From Martinezella lusitana (GTDB taxonomy: Bacteria > Pseudomonadota > Alphaproteobacteria > Rhizobiales > Rhizobiaceae): 64,000 nt of DNA. Where the stretch lies: NCBI RefSeq assembly GCF_014207095.1, contig NZ_JACHBG010000017.1, positions 55,327 to 119,326 on the forward strand, written 5' to 3'. Positions 45,865 to 54,857 of the stretch are shown here, piece by piece; the first letter of the stretch is position 1, and each line of letters starts with the position of its first letter. The notes beneath the pieces were generated by a model. That model did not search any database, had not been told where the DNA came from, and saw nothing but the letters and a program-made list of their open reading frames with translations. The position numbers and the translations under genes are program-made.

Positions 45865-46213
45865 TCACTTCATCCTTTGAGATTGCGAGTTATCAGGTGG
45901 ATTGGCGGCTGAGATCGGATTCCTAAAAAGTCAAGGATAGAGTAACAGCTCGCCTTCGGGTAGAGGTGGCGTCTCAAAAAGCTCGCGTCTGCTCAATAGA
46001 TCGCCAAATATTTTCGCGATCGCTGATAGGCGAATACATGAGCTATATCGTTGATGGCTCAAGAATATACAGCTGATGCTTGTGTCTCGGCTTATGGTAG
46101 CTTGGACACGGGCCGTGTCTCGGCTTCCGTTAAAGTTGCTAAAGCTCGTCGCGCTCGGTTGGATGCAAAACGACAGAGGCTGCTCGGATTCGATGGACGC
46201 CGCCGCATCGAGT

Positions 46214-46885
46214 TCAGAACATCGCCAATTGCTGAGAGCCCCGTGCGGCTGACGGCAGACCGTAGAGGCCTTCAATCCCAGATATGAAGTCGCTTTGGCC
46301 GCCGTAGCTCGGATGGCGAACCTGCATCGCCTCAATGCCCAGGTCGGCCAAGGCGAACTGCGCATCACGTCCGACGGCAACAACTATTCGGGGATCAAGC
46401 ACATCAAGTAACCAACTGAGCAGCGGACGACAGGCGTTTCGCTCGGTCCGAGTATGGCAACGATTGGACTGCGGGTCACCATGTTCGTGCGGATGAAGTG
46501 GGAAGACGTTCCACAAAAATACTGGTCGCTGGATACGATTCAGCGTTTCCCATATGACGCTCGCTGTTCTTTCAGCCAAGGCTGGGCCTTTGGTAGCGCG
46601 AACGAGAGGCAGGTCGCCATATAGAATGGAATGGTCCGTAAGGTGGGCCTCGTCTGTAAGCGCGAGGCCTGTCCGCCGTCCGCCACGATATCCAAGATCC
46701 CGAGCAATCCAGATTGAATCGACCTTACGCTCTATTGCCGCATCGAGGACCAACTTCAGATTCTTTCTGCGAATAGCTGGAGCGTCGTCCTGGTCAAAAT
46801 CATCGCAGGCATCGGAATAGGGATTGAAAGCATCCGTGAATGAAAGATTGGCTAGCGTTTCAACAAACTGAGCGGTATTCATCAT
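46214..46885 (-). CDS. Uracil-DNA glycosylase-superfamily protein
   Basis: 223 residues. The pattern fits PF03167: IWIARDLGYRGGRRTGLALTDEAHL (about 58-82), FLWNVFPLHPHEHGDP with SNRCHTRTERN (about 122-149), PRIVVAVGRDAQFALADLG (about 165-183) and the end motif VRHPSYGG. The His in HPSYGG and the Asn/Pro-rich loop correspond to the substrate pocket. The ATGATGA start overlaps the MazG-like stop, so it is translationally coupled. It could excise modified or deaminated bases from phage DNA or hydrolyse a free nucleotide. Housekeeping UDG is unlikely given the context. Confidence 0.78.
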   Translation of the reverse strand: MMNTAQFVETLANLSFTDAFNPYSDACDDFDQDDAPAIRRKNLKLVLDAAIERKVDSIWIARDLGYRGGRRTGLALTDEAHLTDHSILYGDLPLVRATKGPALAERTASVIWETLNRIQRPVFLWNVFPLHPHEHGDPQSNRCHTRTERNACRPLLSWLLDVLDPRIVVAVGRDAQFALADLGIEAMQVRHPSYGGQSDFISGIEGLYGLPSAARGSQQLAMF

Positions 46886-48021
46886 GGAAGTTCCTCTATC
46901 GACAGCGCCCGCTTCTCTATATCAAGCTTGATCCGACCGCGACGGCTTTCTCGAAGAAATCGAAAAGCGTGATTTCCCTGCAGGATTGCTTCCTCCCAAA
47001 GCCAGAGGGGTGAGGAGTGCACCTCGTATCCACGAACAAACTGCCGGACATTCTTGAGGAATGTTAGACTGAGATCGCCCGGCCTTTGATCGGCAAAAAA
47101 ATCAAAATCCTTCGCAATTCCAAATACATATGTCGCGACCCCCTCTTCAATCAGAGCGGCACGAGCGCCATCCTCTCCCTCGTCGACACGCGCTTTGCTT
47201 TTTCGCTTACGTTTGAGAAGCGCACGGGTAACGGGGGACCATCCAAGCACTGCAGCATAGGCATAATGGAAAACATCGTGGAAACGGTAGTCATCAGGCT
47301 GCATGATGTTGTCGGTCAGGCGATCTCCTATAAATAGGCCTCTGCAACTTTGAAGCACGTATCGCTTACCGTTGCTGGCCTCGCGCTCAAAAATGTCGAT
47401 TTCCAGGGAGCGAGGCAGTTGCTCGTCTTCGGGGAATTGGCCATCAAATAAAGGGGGATACACACGCTCCTGCGGCCAACGATCTTCTGTCTTTTGAAGA
47501 TTGGCGCGAGCTGCCTCTTCAAGAAGAACATCCGCCTCGTTCGCTGCTTGCACAAGATGCTGCAAGACGCTGGTCAATCGCGTTTGAAAAGTCCCATTGT
47601 CACCTTGCGCCCCGTCGATGTTGGCTGCGAGTTCACCCGTAGCCGCCGCCAAACGTAGCAGGGTCTTCTCGAACTGAACGCTCGGCGTGTTCATCGGCAA
47701 AGAATGCTGCGGTTGAAGCGCTGAGAAAGCAACATCAGCACCGGAGACGTCGTTCGCCAGCGAAGCGAGCTTAATTCCCGCATGTTCTGTAATAATCGCC
47801 AAATACCACAGGGTGTCGCCCAATTCTTCAAGCACGGTCTGCTCATAGCCGATGATCGCTGCCTTGTCGCGCTGACGCTTCTTTACCTCGCTTAGCAGGC
47901 TTCCAACTTCCCCAACGAGGCCAAGAACTGGGAGATCAAATCCATTGCCTTTGTTGCGCGTACGGTCGCTCCGAGCTGCAAGTGTTTGGTATTCATTCAG
48001 TCCAAGCGAAGCGCCCGTCAT
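46882..48021 (-). CDS. MazG-like NTP pyrophosphohydrolase with extra helical domain
   Basis: 379 residues. The N-terminal part (about 8-80) is an all-alpha NTP-PPase: LPVLGLVGEVGSLLSEVKKRQRDK and TVLEELGDTLWYLAIITEHAG, the ExxE and ExxD metal-binding helices. A second helical region (about 100-180) and a C-terminal domain (about 235-379) follow, the latter with conserved-looking acidic and His residues (YRFHDVFHYAYAAVLGW; AALIEEGVATYVFGIAKD). MazG enzymes remove pyrophosphate from (d)NTPs or alarmones. It is sandwiched between a dNMP kinase and a UDG-like gene, pointing to control of nucleotide pools or non-standard nucleotides in defence. Confidence 0.8.
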   Translation of the reverse strand: MTGASLGLNEYQTLAARSDRTRNKGNGFDLPVLGLVGEVGSLLSEVKKRQRDKAAIIGYEQTVLEELGDTLWYLAIITEHAGIKLASLANDVSGADVAFSALQPQHSLPMNTPSVQFEKTLLRLAAATGELAANIDGAQGDNGTFQTRLTSVLQHLVQAANEADVLLEEAARANLQKTEDRWPQERVYPPLFDGQFPEDEQLPRSLEIDIFEREASNGKRYVLQSCRGLFIGDRLTDNIMQPDDYRFHDVFHYAYAAVLGWSPVTRALLKRKRKSKARVDEGEDGARAALIEEGVATYVFGIAKDFDFFADQRPGDLSLTFLKNVRQFVRGYEVHSSPLWLWEEAILQGNHAFRFLRESRRGRIKLDIEKRALSIEELP

Positions 48022-48242
48022 TGCAATCCTCCTAGCGTAGCCTCAACCATTCAAATGGGGTCCCTTGCAAACGTCGCGGGGCGATTGATCCAGCTAAACA
48101 ACAAGTTTGGTTTTCATCTCGTCACCGGTAAATTTGGATCGATCGATCCCGGTCTTGCGGAGATCATTTTTTGACCGCCGTGAAACTTGGACAACTTCTT
48201 CCGTGAAAAACGGAAGATCTTTGTAAGTTCTGTACTGCAGCT

Positions 48243-48836
48243 TTATTTCATCATGGCCGATTCGACATAGGCAATTGTCTGGTCGATCGTTCCGGTATTT
48301 CTTACAATCTCGACCGTATACTTCTCGCGTTCGCGGTTTGCTAGGTCGACGTAACTTTCGCGGAGAGCTTTCCAATAGGTCAGGTCTTCGCGGCGATCGA
48401 TCGGACTGTCTCTATCGATCAGAAATGCCACTGTGGGCTTGATGTCTCCCCAGACCGTTTCCTCGGCCCCGACGAGCTTTTTCAATGCCCTTTGCGTCCC
48501 GCCGCCAACACCTCCGTAAACCAGCGTTGACCACCAAAACCGATCGAGAACGACGTTCTTACCGCTTGCAATCCAGGGTCTAATGCGTGTTTCAATAACG
48601 TCAATGTGGGCTGCGATATGAAGGGCCTGTCTTGCCAACTCGGACATTTGCTTGATGCCGAATGCTTCAGGGGTATGATGGATCTGATAAACGGCGCGGC
48701 CCAACGTTCCTTCGTCTCGGCCTGGAAAACTCAAAAACTCAAAATCCGAGCTTAGTAATCGACCTCGTAGCTCTTGCACGAGGGTTGTCTTTCCGACTCC
48801 ATCAGGACCTTCAAATATGAACAGTTTTCCAGTCAT
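48243..48836 (-). CDS. Thymidylate-kinase-like (dNMP) kinase
   Basis: 197 residues from ATG 48836; four GTGs and one TTG directly upstream are in frame. Walker A is KLFIFEGPDGVGKTTLVQEL (7-14 core), the substrate-binding DR motif is NVVLDRFWWSTLVYGG (about 92-107), and the lid region is IDRREDLTYW. This is the dTMP kinase/deoxynucleoside kinase fold. Housekeeping tmk is not expected inside a transposon, so it probably phosphorylates a special nucleotide. First gene of a leftward group with the MazG-like (222 bp later) and UDG-like genes. Confidence 0.82.
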   Translation of the reverse strand: MTGKLFIFEGPDGVGKTTLVQELRGRLLSSDFEFLSFPGRDEGTLGRAVYQIHHTPEAFGIKQMSELARQALHIAAHIDVIETRIRPWIASGKNVVLDRFWWSTLVYGGVGGGTQRALKKLVGAEETVWGDIKPTVAFLIDRDSPIDRREDLTYWKALRESYVDLANREREKYTVEIVRNTGTIDQTIAYVESAMMK

Positions 48837-48908
48837 CAACACCACCACCACTATCGAAAACTAATTCAACCTATGGTACTTGAGTCGTCAAGAAGGTGGA
48901 GAAGTAAA

Positions 48909-49397
48909 ATGGCAGGTAGACGTCACGTTTTTATTAGTCATCACCACGCGGATGATGAGCATGTCTCGAAGTTGACAAATTCGCTTGCCCGCAAAGGCTA
49001 CGAAATCCGGAACAGCTCAATCAGAGCCAAGCCCGCGAACAAAGAACGCTTGGAGAAAGGACTAGTAAGCGATAACGCGATTAAGCGTCTTTTGAGGATC
49101 AAGATGGCTTGGGCATCGACGGTTATCGTCCTGATCGGGAAGGAGACGCACGCGAGACCTTGGGTAAACTGGGAGATTAAGAAAGCTCACGAGCTGGGCA
49201 AGCGTATTGTCGGTGTTTTCACCAGGGGTGGCACGGAAGCAGATGTTCCACCTGCTTTCGAGGACTATGGCAGCGCTTTGGTGAGTTGGAACCCAGACAA
49301 GATTATCGAGGCTGTCGAAGGCAAGGATAACGATTTTCAGGAACCCGACGGTTCCCCGCGCGAGCCCGTGCACATTCCCTCCACATCACGCTGCTGA
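48909..49397 (+). CDS. ThsB-like TIR-domain protein (MTH538/DUF1863 type)
   Basis: 162 residues from ATG 48909 (GGTGGAGAAG upstream); the longer frame upstream overlaps the kinase gene on the other strand. The TIR fold of PF08937: RHVFISHHHADDEHVSKLTNSLARKGYEIRNSS (about 5-37), LLRIKMAWASTVIVLIGKETHARPWVNWEIKKAHELGKRIVGVF (about 66-109) with the catalytic Glu in WVNWEI. This is the class used as signal producer (ThsB) in Thoeris and in several other defence systems. No SIR2-SLOG ThsA is adjacent. The Nmad2 gene begins 3 bases after its stop, so they form a pair. Confidence 0.85.
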   Translation: MAGRRHVFISHHHADDEHVSKLTNSLARKGYEIRNSSIRAKPANKERLEKGLVSDNAIKRLLRIKMAWASTVIVLIGKETHARPWVNWEIKKAHELGKRIVGVFTRGGTEADVPPAFEDYGSALVSWNPDKIIEAVEGKDNDFQEPDGSPREPVHIPSTSRC

Positions 49398-49400
49398 TCC

Positions 49401-50042
49401 ATGAGCGTCTATATCTACGTTGTAGCGCGGGACTTTGGTTTCGCGCCCAATCCGTTTCACGGTGTGTGTACGCTTGCGACCTGCAAGCCGATCGTTCGGC
49501 GAATGGCTGCTGAGGGCGATTGGATTTTCGGGATGGGGGGGACCAAGCTGGGCGCGGTAGGTCGCTGCATATTCGCGATGCAAGTGACAGAATGCATGCA
49601 GTTCGATGAATATTGGGCCGATCCTAGATTCAAAGACAAACGGCCGGTTCGCAACGGAAGCCGGACAATGATGCTGGGCGACAATATCTATCATCGGGCA
49701 AACGGGCAGTGGCAGCAGCTCGATTCCCATCACAGTCGTCCAGATGGATCGCCTGACATTCATAATATCAAAACAGATACGGGAACTGATCGCGTTCTGA
49801 TATCGAAACATTTCTTCTATTTCGGCAAAGATGCTCCAGAGGTTCCGAAGGAAATCTTAGAAAAAATTCGATACAAAAACCTCAGAGGGCACCGCGTGTA
49901 TCTAGATGACCAATGCCGCGAACTTCTTGACTGGTTGACCGCGACCCAGTCTAAGAACCTAAACAGAGTCGTCGATGATCCGTTTCAATTCCACCAAAGT
50001 GCAGCTCGATACTCCGTCAGCGACGACAAAATTTTAGACTAG
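49401..50042 (+). CDS. Nmad2 family protein (nucleotide modification-associated domain)
   Basis: 213 residues. The N-terminus VYIYVVARDFGFAPNPFHGVCTLATCKPIVRR (about 3-34), EGDWIFGMGG, ISKHFFYFGKDAPEVPKEI and KNLRGHRVYLDD match Nmad2, a family found next to nucleotide-modification and TIR genes. The fold is predicted to read or handle modified nucleotides. It is immediately downstream of the TIR gene and 84 bp upstream of the patatin gene, all on the plus strand, so the three are probably one operon. The family's biochemistry is unproven. Confidence 0.78.
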   Translation: MSVYIYVVARDFGFAPNPFHGVCTLATCKPIVRRMAAEGDWIFGMGGTKLGAVGRCIFAMQVTECMQFDEYWADPRFKDKRPVRNGSRTMMLGDNIYHRANGQWQQLDSHHSRPDGSPDIHNIKTDTGTDRVLISKHFFYFGKDAPEVPKEILEKIRYKNLRGHRVYLDDQCRELLDWLTATQSKNLNRVVDDPFQFHQSAARYSVSDDKILD

Positions 50043-50125
50043 TTGGGACTTGGGCCAGTTGTTAGGCCAAAGCCACCTACCCACGAATAGACTTGCGATG
50101 ACGGTAGTTCAGGAATTCCGATAGA

Positions 50126-52708
50126 ATGACCGAAAATTCAATGAAATCTTTGAAAACGAGCACGTTCAGGTTGGAAATGGCGCAGCTTTCCGACGCAAGT
50201 GTCTTTGGGTCTGAGTTTATTGAACTATACGGCGATCAGGTCTGGACACAAGACATACCGAATACCGCAGCTGCCCATCAATTTAGGACAGAGTTGATTT
50301 CGCGAATTGCGACGAACCGCCTTTCGTATGGTAGCGGAACAGAAAAGCGTGCACTGGAAAGCATTGTTGAGCTTTTCGAAAAGGCTCGGAAGATAACTGC
50401 GGACAACATTGGTTGCGGCACATTCGAAATACTGGTCTGGCACACGCTAAATTCAGTCGTCAGGCAATTTACCGCGAAATGGCATCCGCTAAGTAATTCC
50501 GGTGCGCTTGATGCTCTCGATTCGAGTGACATTTTTCGTGCTGAACTCTACGGAATTCAGTCCACCCTACGGGAATTAGAGCGCGGACTTGCCTTGTTGG
50601 AAGGCGGGGCATCCTCTTATGATCCAGCGGTTGGCGTCGCTAATGGTGGGGCAAGCGGCCATCTCCAGGGTGCATTATGGCGACCTGCAGGTGGTTTAGC
50701 AACCTTTGCGGACCTCGAACGAAATGCGGTTGAAGAACGAAGGAAAACCTACAAGGTAACCCATGAAGATTGGGCCGCAGGTCTCGCGATATCGGGAGGA
50801 GGGATACGCAGCGCAACATTCTCGCTCGGCGTGCTCGCTGCACTGGCCCGCCGCAACCTGCTGCCTGAGTTCGACTATCTATCAACCGTGTCCGGCGGCG
50901 GCTACACAGGTTGCTTCCTTACTTCGTTACTCGGACGCGGTGACCTATCGCCTAGTGAAGGTCTACGCAGCAACCAACTTCCATTCAAGCGCAACGAACA
51001 GGAGTCCGAGCTGCTGATGGGTGTCCGACAGAGAGCAAGTTTTCTTTCTGCTGGTTTTATCGAGCGCCTACTTCTTGTTATGCGTTCCAGCTACGGTGTT
51101 TTCGTGAATGTCGTCCTGATCTTCAGTGCGATCGCAGCTTTCGCGGCGATGGAGGTCGCTCTACGGCTTGGTTTCGAGAGTGCACATATCCCCACATGGC
51201 TTGCTTGGATTTTTCCGCTTGCTTCAGTATGCCTTCTTGGCGTGGTTGCAACGAAAGAACGACTTCAGTTGGGTGAGCTGAACGCGTGGCATCTTATATT
51301 GGGCACGTTATTTTTCGCTCCATTGGTCTGGATTGCCCTCCGATCCTTCCACGATGGCATTTCCAAAATAACGGATACGTTCGGCGGGTACCTGGGATTG
51401 AGTGGTCTTACCTCGTCGCTTCTTGTCGGCTCCATCGCGATTTCCTTGCTTGGGGGAACGCTTGCCGTCCAAGCACGAGCGCGGTCCCTGATGGCGGCCA
51501 TCGTTACGGTCGTCTTTTTGCTATTCGTGGAACATTCATTTTTCATCGTGTTCGGTTCGCAGTCAGTATTTAAAACTGGTTGCGTGTTGGCAGCATGCGC
51601 GGCGGTGGTCCTGTTACTCTGGTCAGTAACCAACGTTAACGCGACATCTTTATATCGATATTACCGTTCAAAGCTTGCGACGGCCTTCATTTATGTTTCT
51701 CCGGGCGCGATGCCACCGAAGGTCAGCGAAATCGCGCCGGGAAATTCGCTTTATCCCATAATTAATTGCGCATTGAATGCGCCTGGCTCCGAAGATCCGC
51801 GAATGCGAGGCCGCCTCGCGGACGTCTTCTCATTCACGCCGCATATGACCGGAAGCACGGTTCTCGGACACAGCGTAACCAGAGACTGGGAGCGGTGGAA
51901 TCCAACGTTTGATTTGGCATCGGCTATGGCGCTTTCGGGAGCGGCTGTATCTCCTCAGATGGGTTTAAGCACATCCAAGCACGGGAGTTTCTGGCTTACA
52001 CTGTTCAATGCTCGTCTCCACGCGTGGTTGAGAAACCCAGATCTCGTGCCCAAGGACGAGCAGTCTGACAAATCAAAATGGTACCGTAGAAGTCCTGGGC
52101 TCGGATATTTGGTCCGTGAATTTATGGGTAACGCCGATGAGAAACTCCCATATGTAAACATTTCAGATGGCGGTCATATCGAGAACCTCGGCATTTACGA
52201 ACTTTTACGTCGTCGCTGCAGATACATTGTCGCAATCGACGGTGAGGCCGATCCACGGATGACCTTCCACGCACTGACGAACTTACAACGGTTGGCGTAT
52301 ATTGATATGGGTATCCAGATTGATGCTGATTTGGATGAGTTGCGGTTACAAGAGACGGGTTTTAGCCGTTCGCACTTTCGATTCTGTAGAATTCGATACC
52401 CGACAGACCAAGGTGTGGATTGCTGGGAGGTTGGCTACCTACTATATGTAAAGCTCTCGTTGACCGGCAACGAAGGGGAATTCCTGCGGCGTTATCGCCT
52501 GGACGAGCCGACCTTCCCACATCATTCGACTGCAGATCAGTTTTTCACTGAAACCCAATTTGAGGCCTACCGTTCGCTCGGAGAACACGTCGGGGACAAG
52601 CTCTTCATGGAGGCGATCATCGAGGATTTGGCGAATAAGCCGCCGATTGGAGTGCAGGAATGGATGGGAAAATACATCAAGAATTTTCCACCAGCGTTTG
52701 CGATCTAA
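50126..52708 (+). CDS. Patatin-like phospholipase with membrane region
   Basis: 860 residues. The patatin catalytic parts are split by membrane helices: oxyanion loop LAISGGGIRSATFSLGVLAAL (GGGIRS 224-229), nucleophile YLSTVSGGGYTG (Ser256), several hydrophobic segments at about 315-505 (NVVLIFSAIAAFAAM, WLAWIFPLASVCLLGVVA, LILGTLFFAPLVWIAL and others), and the catalytic Asp in VNISDGGHIENLG (Asp681). About 215 N-terminal residues form a helical, unrecognised domain. Patatin effectors degrade membrane phospholipids on a nucleotide signal in CBASS (CapV) systems; this one is already membrane-bound. Its position after TIR and Nmad2 suggests it is their effector. Confidence 0.82.
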   Translation: MTENSMKSLKTSTFRLEMAQLSDASVFGSEFIELYGDQVWTQDIPNTAAAHQFRTELISRIATNRLSYGSGTEKRALESIVELFEKARKITADNIGCGTFEILVWHTLNSVVRQFTAKWHPLSNSGALDALDSSDIFRAELYGIQSTLRELERGLALLEGGASSYDPAVGVANGGASGHLQGALWRPAGGLATFADLERNAVEERRKTYKVTHEDWAAGLAISGGGIRSATFSLGVLAALARRNLLPEFDYLSTVSGGGYTGCFLTSLLGRGDLSPSEGLRSNQLPFKRNEQESELLMGVRQRASFLSAGFIERLLLVMRSSYGVFVNVVLIFSAIAAFAAMEVALRLGFESAHIPTWLAWIFPLASVCLLGVVATKERLQLGELNAWHLILGTLFFAPLVWIALRSFHDGISKITDTFGGYLGLSGLTSSLLVGSIAISLLGGTLAVQARARSLMAAIVTVVFLLFVEHSFFIVFGSQSVFKTGCVLAACAAVVLLLWSVTNVNATSLYRYYRSKLATAFIYVSPGAMPPKVSEIAPGNSLYPIINCALNAPGSEDPRMRGRLADVFSFTPHMTGSTVLGHSVTRDWERWNPTFDLASAMALSGAAVSPQMGLSTSKHGSFWLTLFNARLHAWLRNPDLVPKDEQSDKSKWYRRSPGLGYLVREFMGNADEKLPYVNISDGGHIENLGIYELLRRRCRYIVAIDGEADPRMTFHALTNLQRLAYIDMGIQIDADLDELRLQETGFSRSHFRFCRIRYPTDQGVDCWEVGYLLYVKLSLTGNEGEFLRRYRLDEPTFPHHSTADQFFTETQFEAYRSLGEHVGDKLFMEAIIEDLANKPPIGVQEWMGKYIKNFPPAFAI

Positions 52709-53111
52709 AACTCGCGCAGCAATGGGTTGTCCTGGTTTAACGCGAGACATGACAGGATAGGCAATTTTTTGGGAGCAGCGAGGTCACACAAATTTTCCCG
52801 GGCTGAAGACAAGAGGCGGACATGTTTTCTCAATGGAGGAGGCATCATGATGCTCGTTCAGGTGCCGAGTTTGACCAAACTTTAGCGTTTCATCGAGCTT
52901 TCGAAGCTAGTGGCGCGTTGATTAAATTGCAAGATGACATCGTCGCGACATCGGTGATCCCAGACGCCGTCTTCGTTGTCTTCCATTGTCGCTTAGTACA
53001 GCGGGTTCTTTCGTTGGCCGCTCCAACAAAATGGAGTCGAATACCCGGATTGAACTTTGTTCTTGCTTCGTTCATAAACTTGCGGTCGTCGTAACGGCAA
53101 CGGAGATGGGC
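52709..53111. other. Interval without a supported gene
   Basis: About 400 bases between the patatin and the next TIR gene. The rightward frame at 52822 and the leftward one at 52890 lack coding character. It probably contains the promoter of the TIR gene. Confidence 0.5.
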
Positions 53112-54314
53112 ATGAAAATGACTTACAACGGTCGACCATTTGACGTTGCCGACTTTGCAAGAGACATTGATCGTCAAATGCTGGAAAGCGTGAAAGTTCA
53201 AATCAGGGAGCGCTTCGCCTCAATCCGCAACCCCGAGACAGGCGAGTTTCCCACGGTTTTGGTCCATGGCGAACGACTTGATGACATTCGGTTGACGATA
53301 GAAGGTTCGCCGGAAATCCTTGAGCTGGTTAAAAAGCGAATGTCGTTAGATGATCAGGATGCCGTGGACTTCGTTCCCCTTCACGACGGCCCCCCAAGAG
53401 CATTTCTCAGTTACTCGTTCGAAGATCGAGACTTGGCAAAAGCGATTGCCACAGGTTTGATGGCGAACGGCGTAGATACCTGGTGGGCTGAATGGGAGAT
53501 TGGGCTTGGCGACAGCCTTCGCCGGAAAATCGATGACGGCTTAGGTAAGTGCAGTCACTTCATTGTTCTTCTTACCCCCAATGCCATGGAAAGGCCTTGG
53601 GTTCAGGAGGAAATGGACGCCGGTCTCGTGAGACAGATTTCCGGGCAAGCGCGATTTATACCCTTGCGTCATGGCCTTACGGTTTTGGACCTGCCTCCTT
53701 TGCTTTCCGGGAAGTATTCGCCAGAAATTGACGTCATCGGGCTGGATCAAAACATACGTGATATCGCTAACGACATCCATGGGATATCACGCAAGCCGAT
53801 ACTAGGTCCCGCACCGAGCGCAATTGAGCTTCCGCCTACAGACTATTCAAAAACCGCCACGGCGATAGCTAAAGTTTTCGTTGAGGGTACTCAAACGGCT
53901 CTCTTTGCCGACCCGCAAATGACAGTAGAAGAGCTGACGGCCATCATTGAGGTCTCTGAGGAAGATGTGGAGGATGCGCTGCACGAGTTGCGGGATTTTG
54001 TAAATGTGACTCACCGTCGTGTGTTGCCACAGGCTGATTTGTTCGCGCAGTTCGACAAATATTTCATGGCGTGGTCGCCCGAGCAGGATGCATTACGGAT
54101 TGCAGCCGATCTTATTAATGATCCGGAGATGCCGTATCAAACTGGGCTGGTCGCCGATCGCTACGGCTGGAACCAAAGACGCATGAATCCGGCACTCGCG
54201 TATCTCTTGGCTCGTAATTTAATTGTGGACTACAGGGCGCTTGCAAATGATTTCGCCACCGTTCGCGTTGTTAAGACAGAAGCCACCCGTAGGTTCGTCA
54301 GAAGCCGTAGCTAG
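53112..54314 (+). CDS. TIR-domain protein with C-terminal helical/winged region
   Basis: 400 residues from ATG 53112 (ACGGAG 7 bases upstream). An N-terminal segment of about 95 residues (FARDIDRQMLESVKVQIRERFASIRNPETGEFPTVLVHGE) precedes a complete TIR domain: PRAFLSYSFEDRDLAKAIATGLMANGVDTWWAEWEIGLGDSLRRKIDDGL, then SHFIVLLTPNAMERPWVQEEMDAG with the catalytic Glu. The C-terminal 150 residues are helical (MTVEELTAIIEVSEEDVEDALHELRDFV; GWNQRRMNPALAYLLARNLI), resembling winged-helix domains that could bind DNA. It stands alone with its own terminator and may be a one-gene NADase system. Confidence 0.83.
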   Translation: MKMTYNGRPFDVADFARDIDRQMLESVKVQIRERFASIRNPETGEFPTVLVHGERLDDIRLTIEGSPEILELVKKRMSLDDQDAVDFVPLHDGPPRAFLSYSFEDRDLAKAIATGLMANGVDTWWAEWEIGLGDSLRRKIDDGLGKCSHFIVLLTPNAMERPWVQEEMDAGLVRQISGQARFIPLRHGLTVLDLPPLLSGKYSPEIDVIGLDQNIRDIANDIHGISRKPILGPAPSAIELPPTDYSKTATAIAKVFVEGTQTALFADPQMTVEELTAIIEVSEEDVEDALHELRDFVNVTHRRVLPQADLFAQFDKYFMAWSPEQDALRIAADLINDPEMPYQTGLVADRYGWNQRRMNPALAYLLARNLIVDYRALANDFATVRVVKTEATRRFVRSRS

Positions 54315-54328
54315 AAATTGTGCTTTAT

Positions 54329-54373
54329 GCCGAAGCGCCGACAGGCGCGAGAATGCCTTCGGCTCTCTCTTTT
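54329..54373 (+). terminator. Intrinsic terminator after the TIR gene
   Basis: GCCGAAG (54329-54335) pairs with CTTCGGC (54357-54363), enclosing a smaller GCGCC/GGCGC hairpin, followed by TCTCTCTTTTA. Confidence 0.75.
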
Positions 54374-54429
54374 ATGTCGCCGAATGCCCGTTGTTCCTTG
54401 CAAGCTCAAATAGTCCCATTGCCTGATCA

Positions 54430-54855
54430 ATGGAGATTGTAATCGAGATGAATAATGAATTCGCCGTTTTTGCTTTCGCTGGTAACTTTTCCAGCACCGA
54501 ACGTCGTGTGGCTATCCAAAGCCGGAATGTTGAGTACGCTGAAGGTATCGCGCAGCAGATGACGATTGAGTGCGGTTTTCAACCTGTTGCCTTTAGATTT
54601 GAGACGATGTCAGATGATGGAAGCATACAAAACCGAAGTGGATGGTTCTATCTCGGTGGGACCGTAGAGACCTTGCAGGATATCACAGGCAAAAATGAAC
54701 CCGGCGATAGTCGCCTTATCCACTTTCTCGAAGAAAGTGGCCTCAACAAGATTGTCACAAACAATTGCCCTTACCTCGTCCGTTTTCCGCTTCGCGACCA
54801 AGATCAAGTTTTATCCTGGGAGCCGGTAGCGGAAAACGGCTTCGGTATGAGGTAG
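54430..54855 (+). CDS. Hypothetical protein
   Basis: 141 residues from ATG 54430; ATG 54448 is also in frame and has GAG closer. A small beta-rich protein: NEFAVFAFAGNFSSTERRVAIQSRN (about 8-32), FQPVAFRFETMSDDGSIQNRSGWFYLGGTVETLQDI (about 51-86) and NNCPYLVRFPLRDQDQVLSW near the end. No family recognised. It is convergent with the TIR-like gene, their stops only 2 bp apart. Confidence 0.6.
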   Translation: MEIVIEMNNEFAVFAFAGNFSSTERRVAIQSRNVEYAEGIAQQMTIECGFQPVAFRFETMSDDGSIQNRSGWFYLGGTVETLQDITGKNEPGDSRLIHFLEESGLNKIVTNNCPYLVRFPLRDQDQVLSWEPVAENGFGMR

Positions 54856-54857
54856 GT

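Noticed and set aside
45931..46383. 150-residue leftward frame between the SLOG and UDG-like genes
   Set aside because: Half of it overlaps the UDG-like gene out of frame; only the last 30 residues look protein-like and no start fits.
48909..50042. Canonical Thoeris system
   Set aside because: A ThsB-like TIR is present but no ThsA (SIR2-SLOG) gene lies nearby; the partner is Nmad2.
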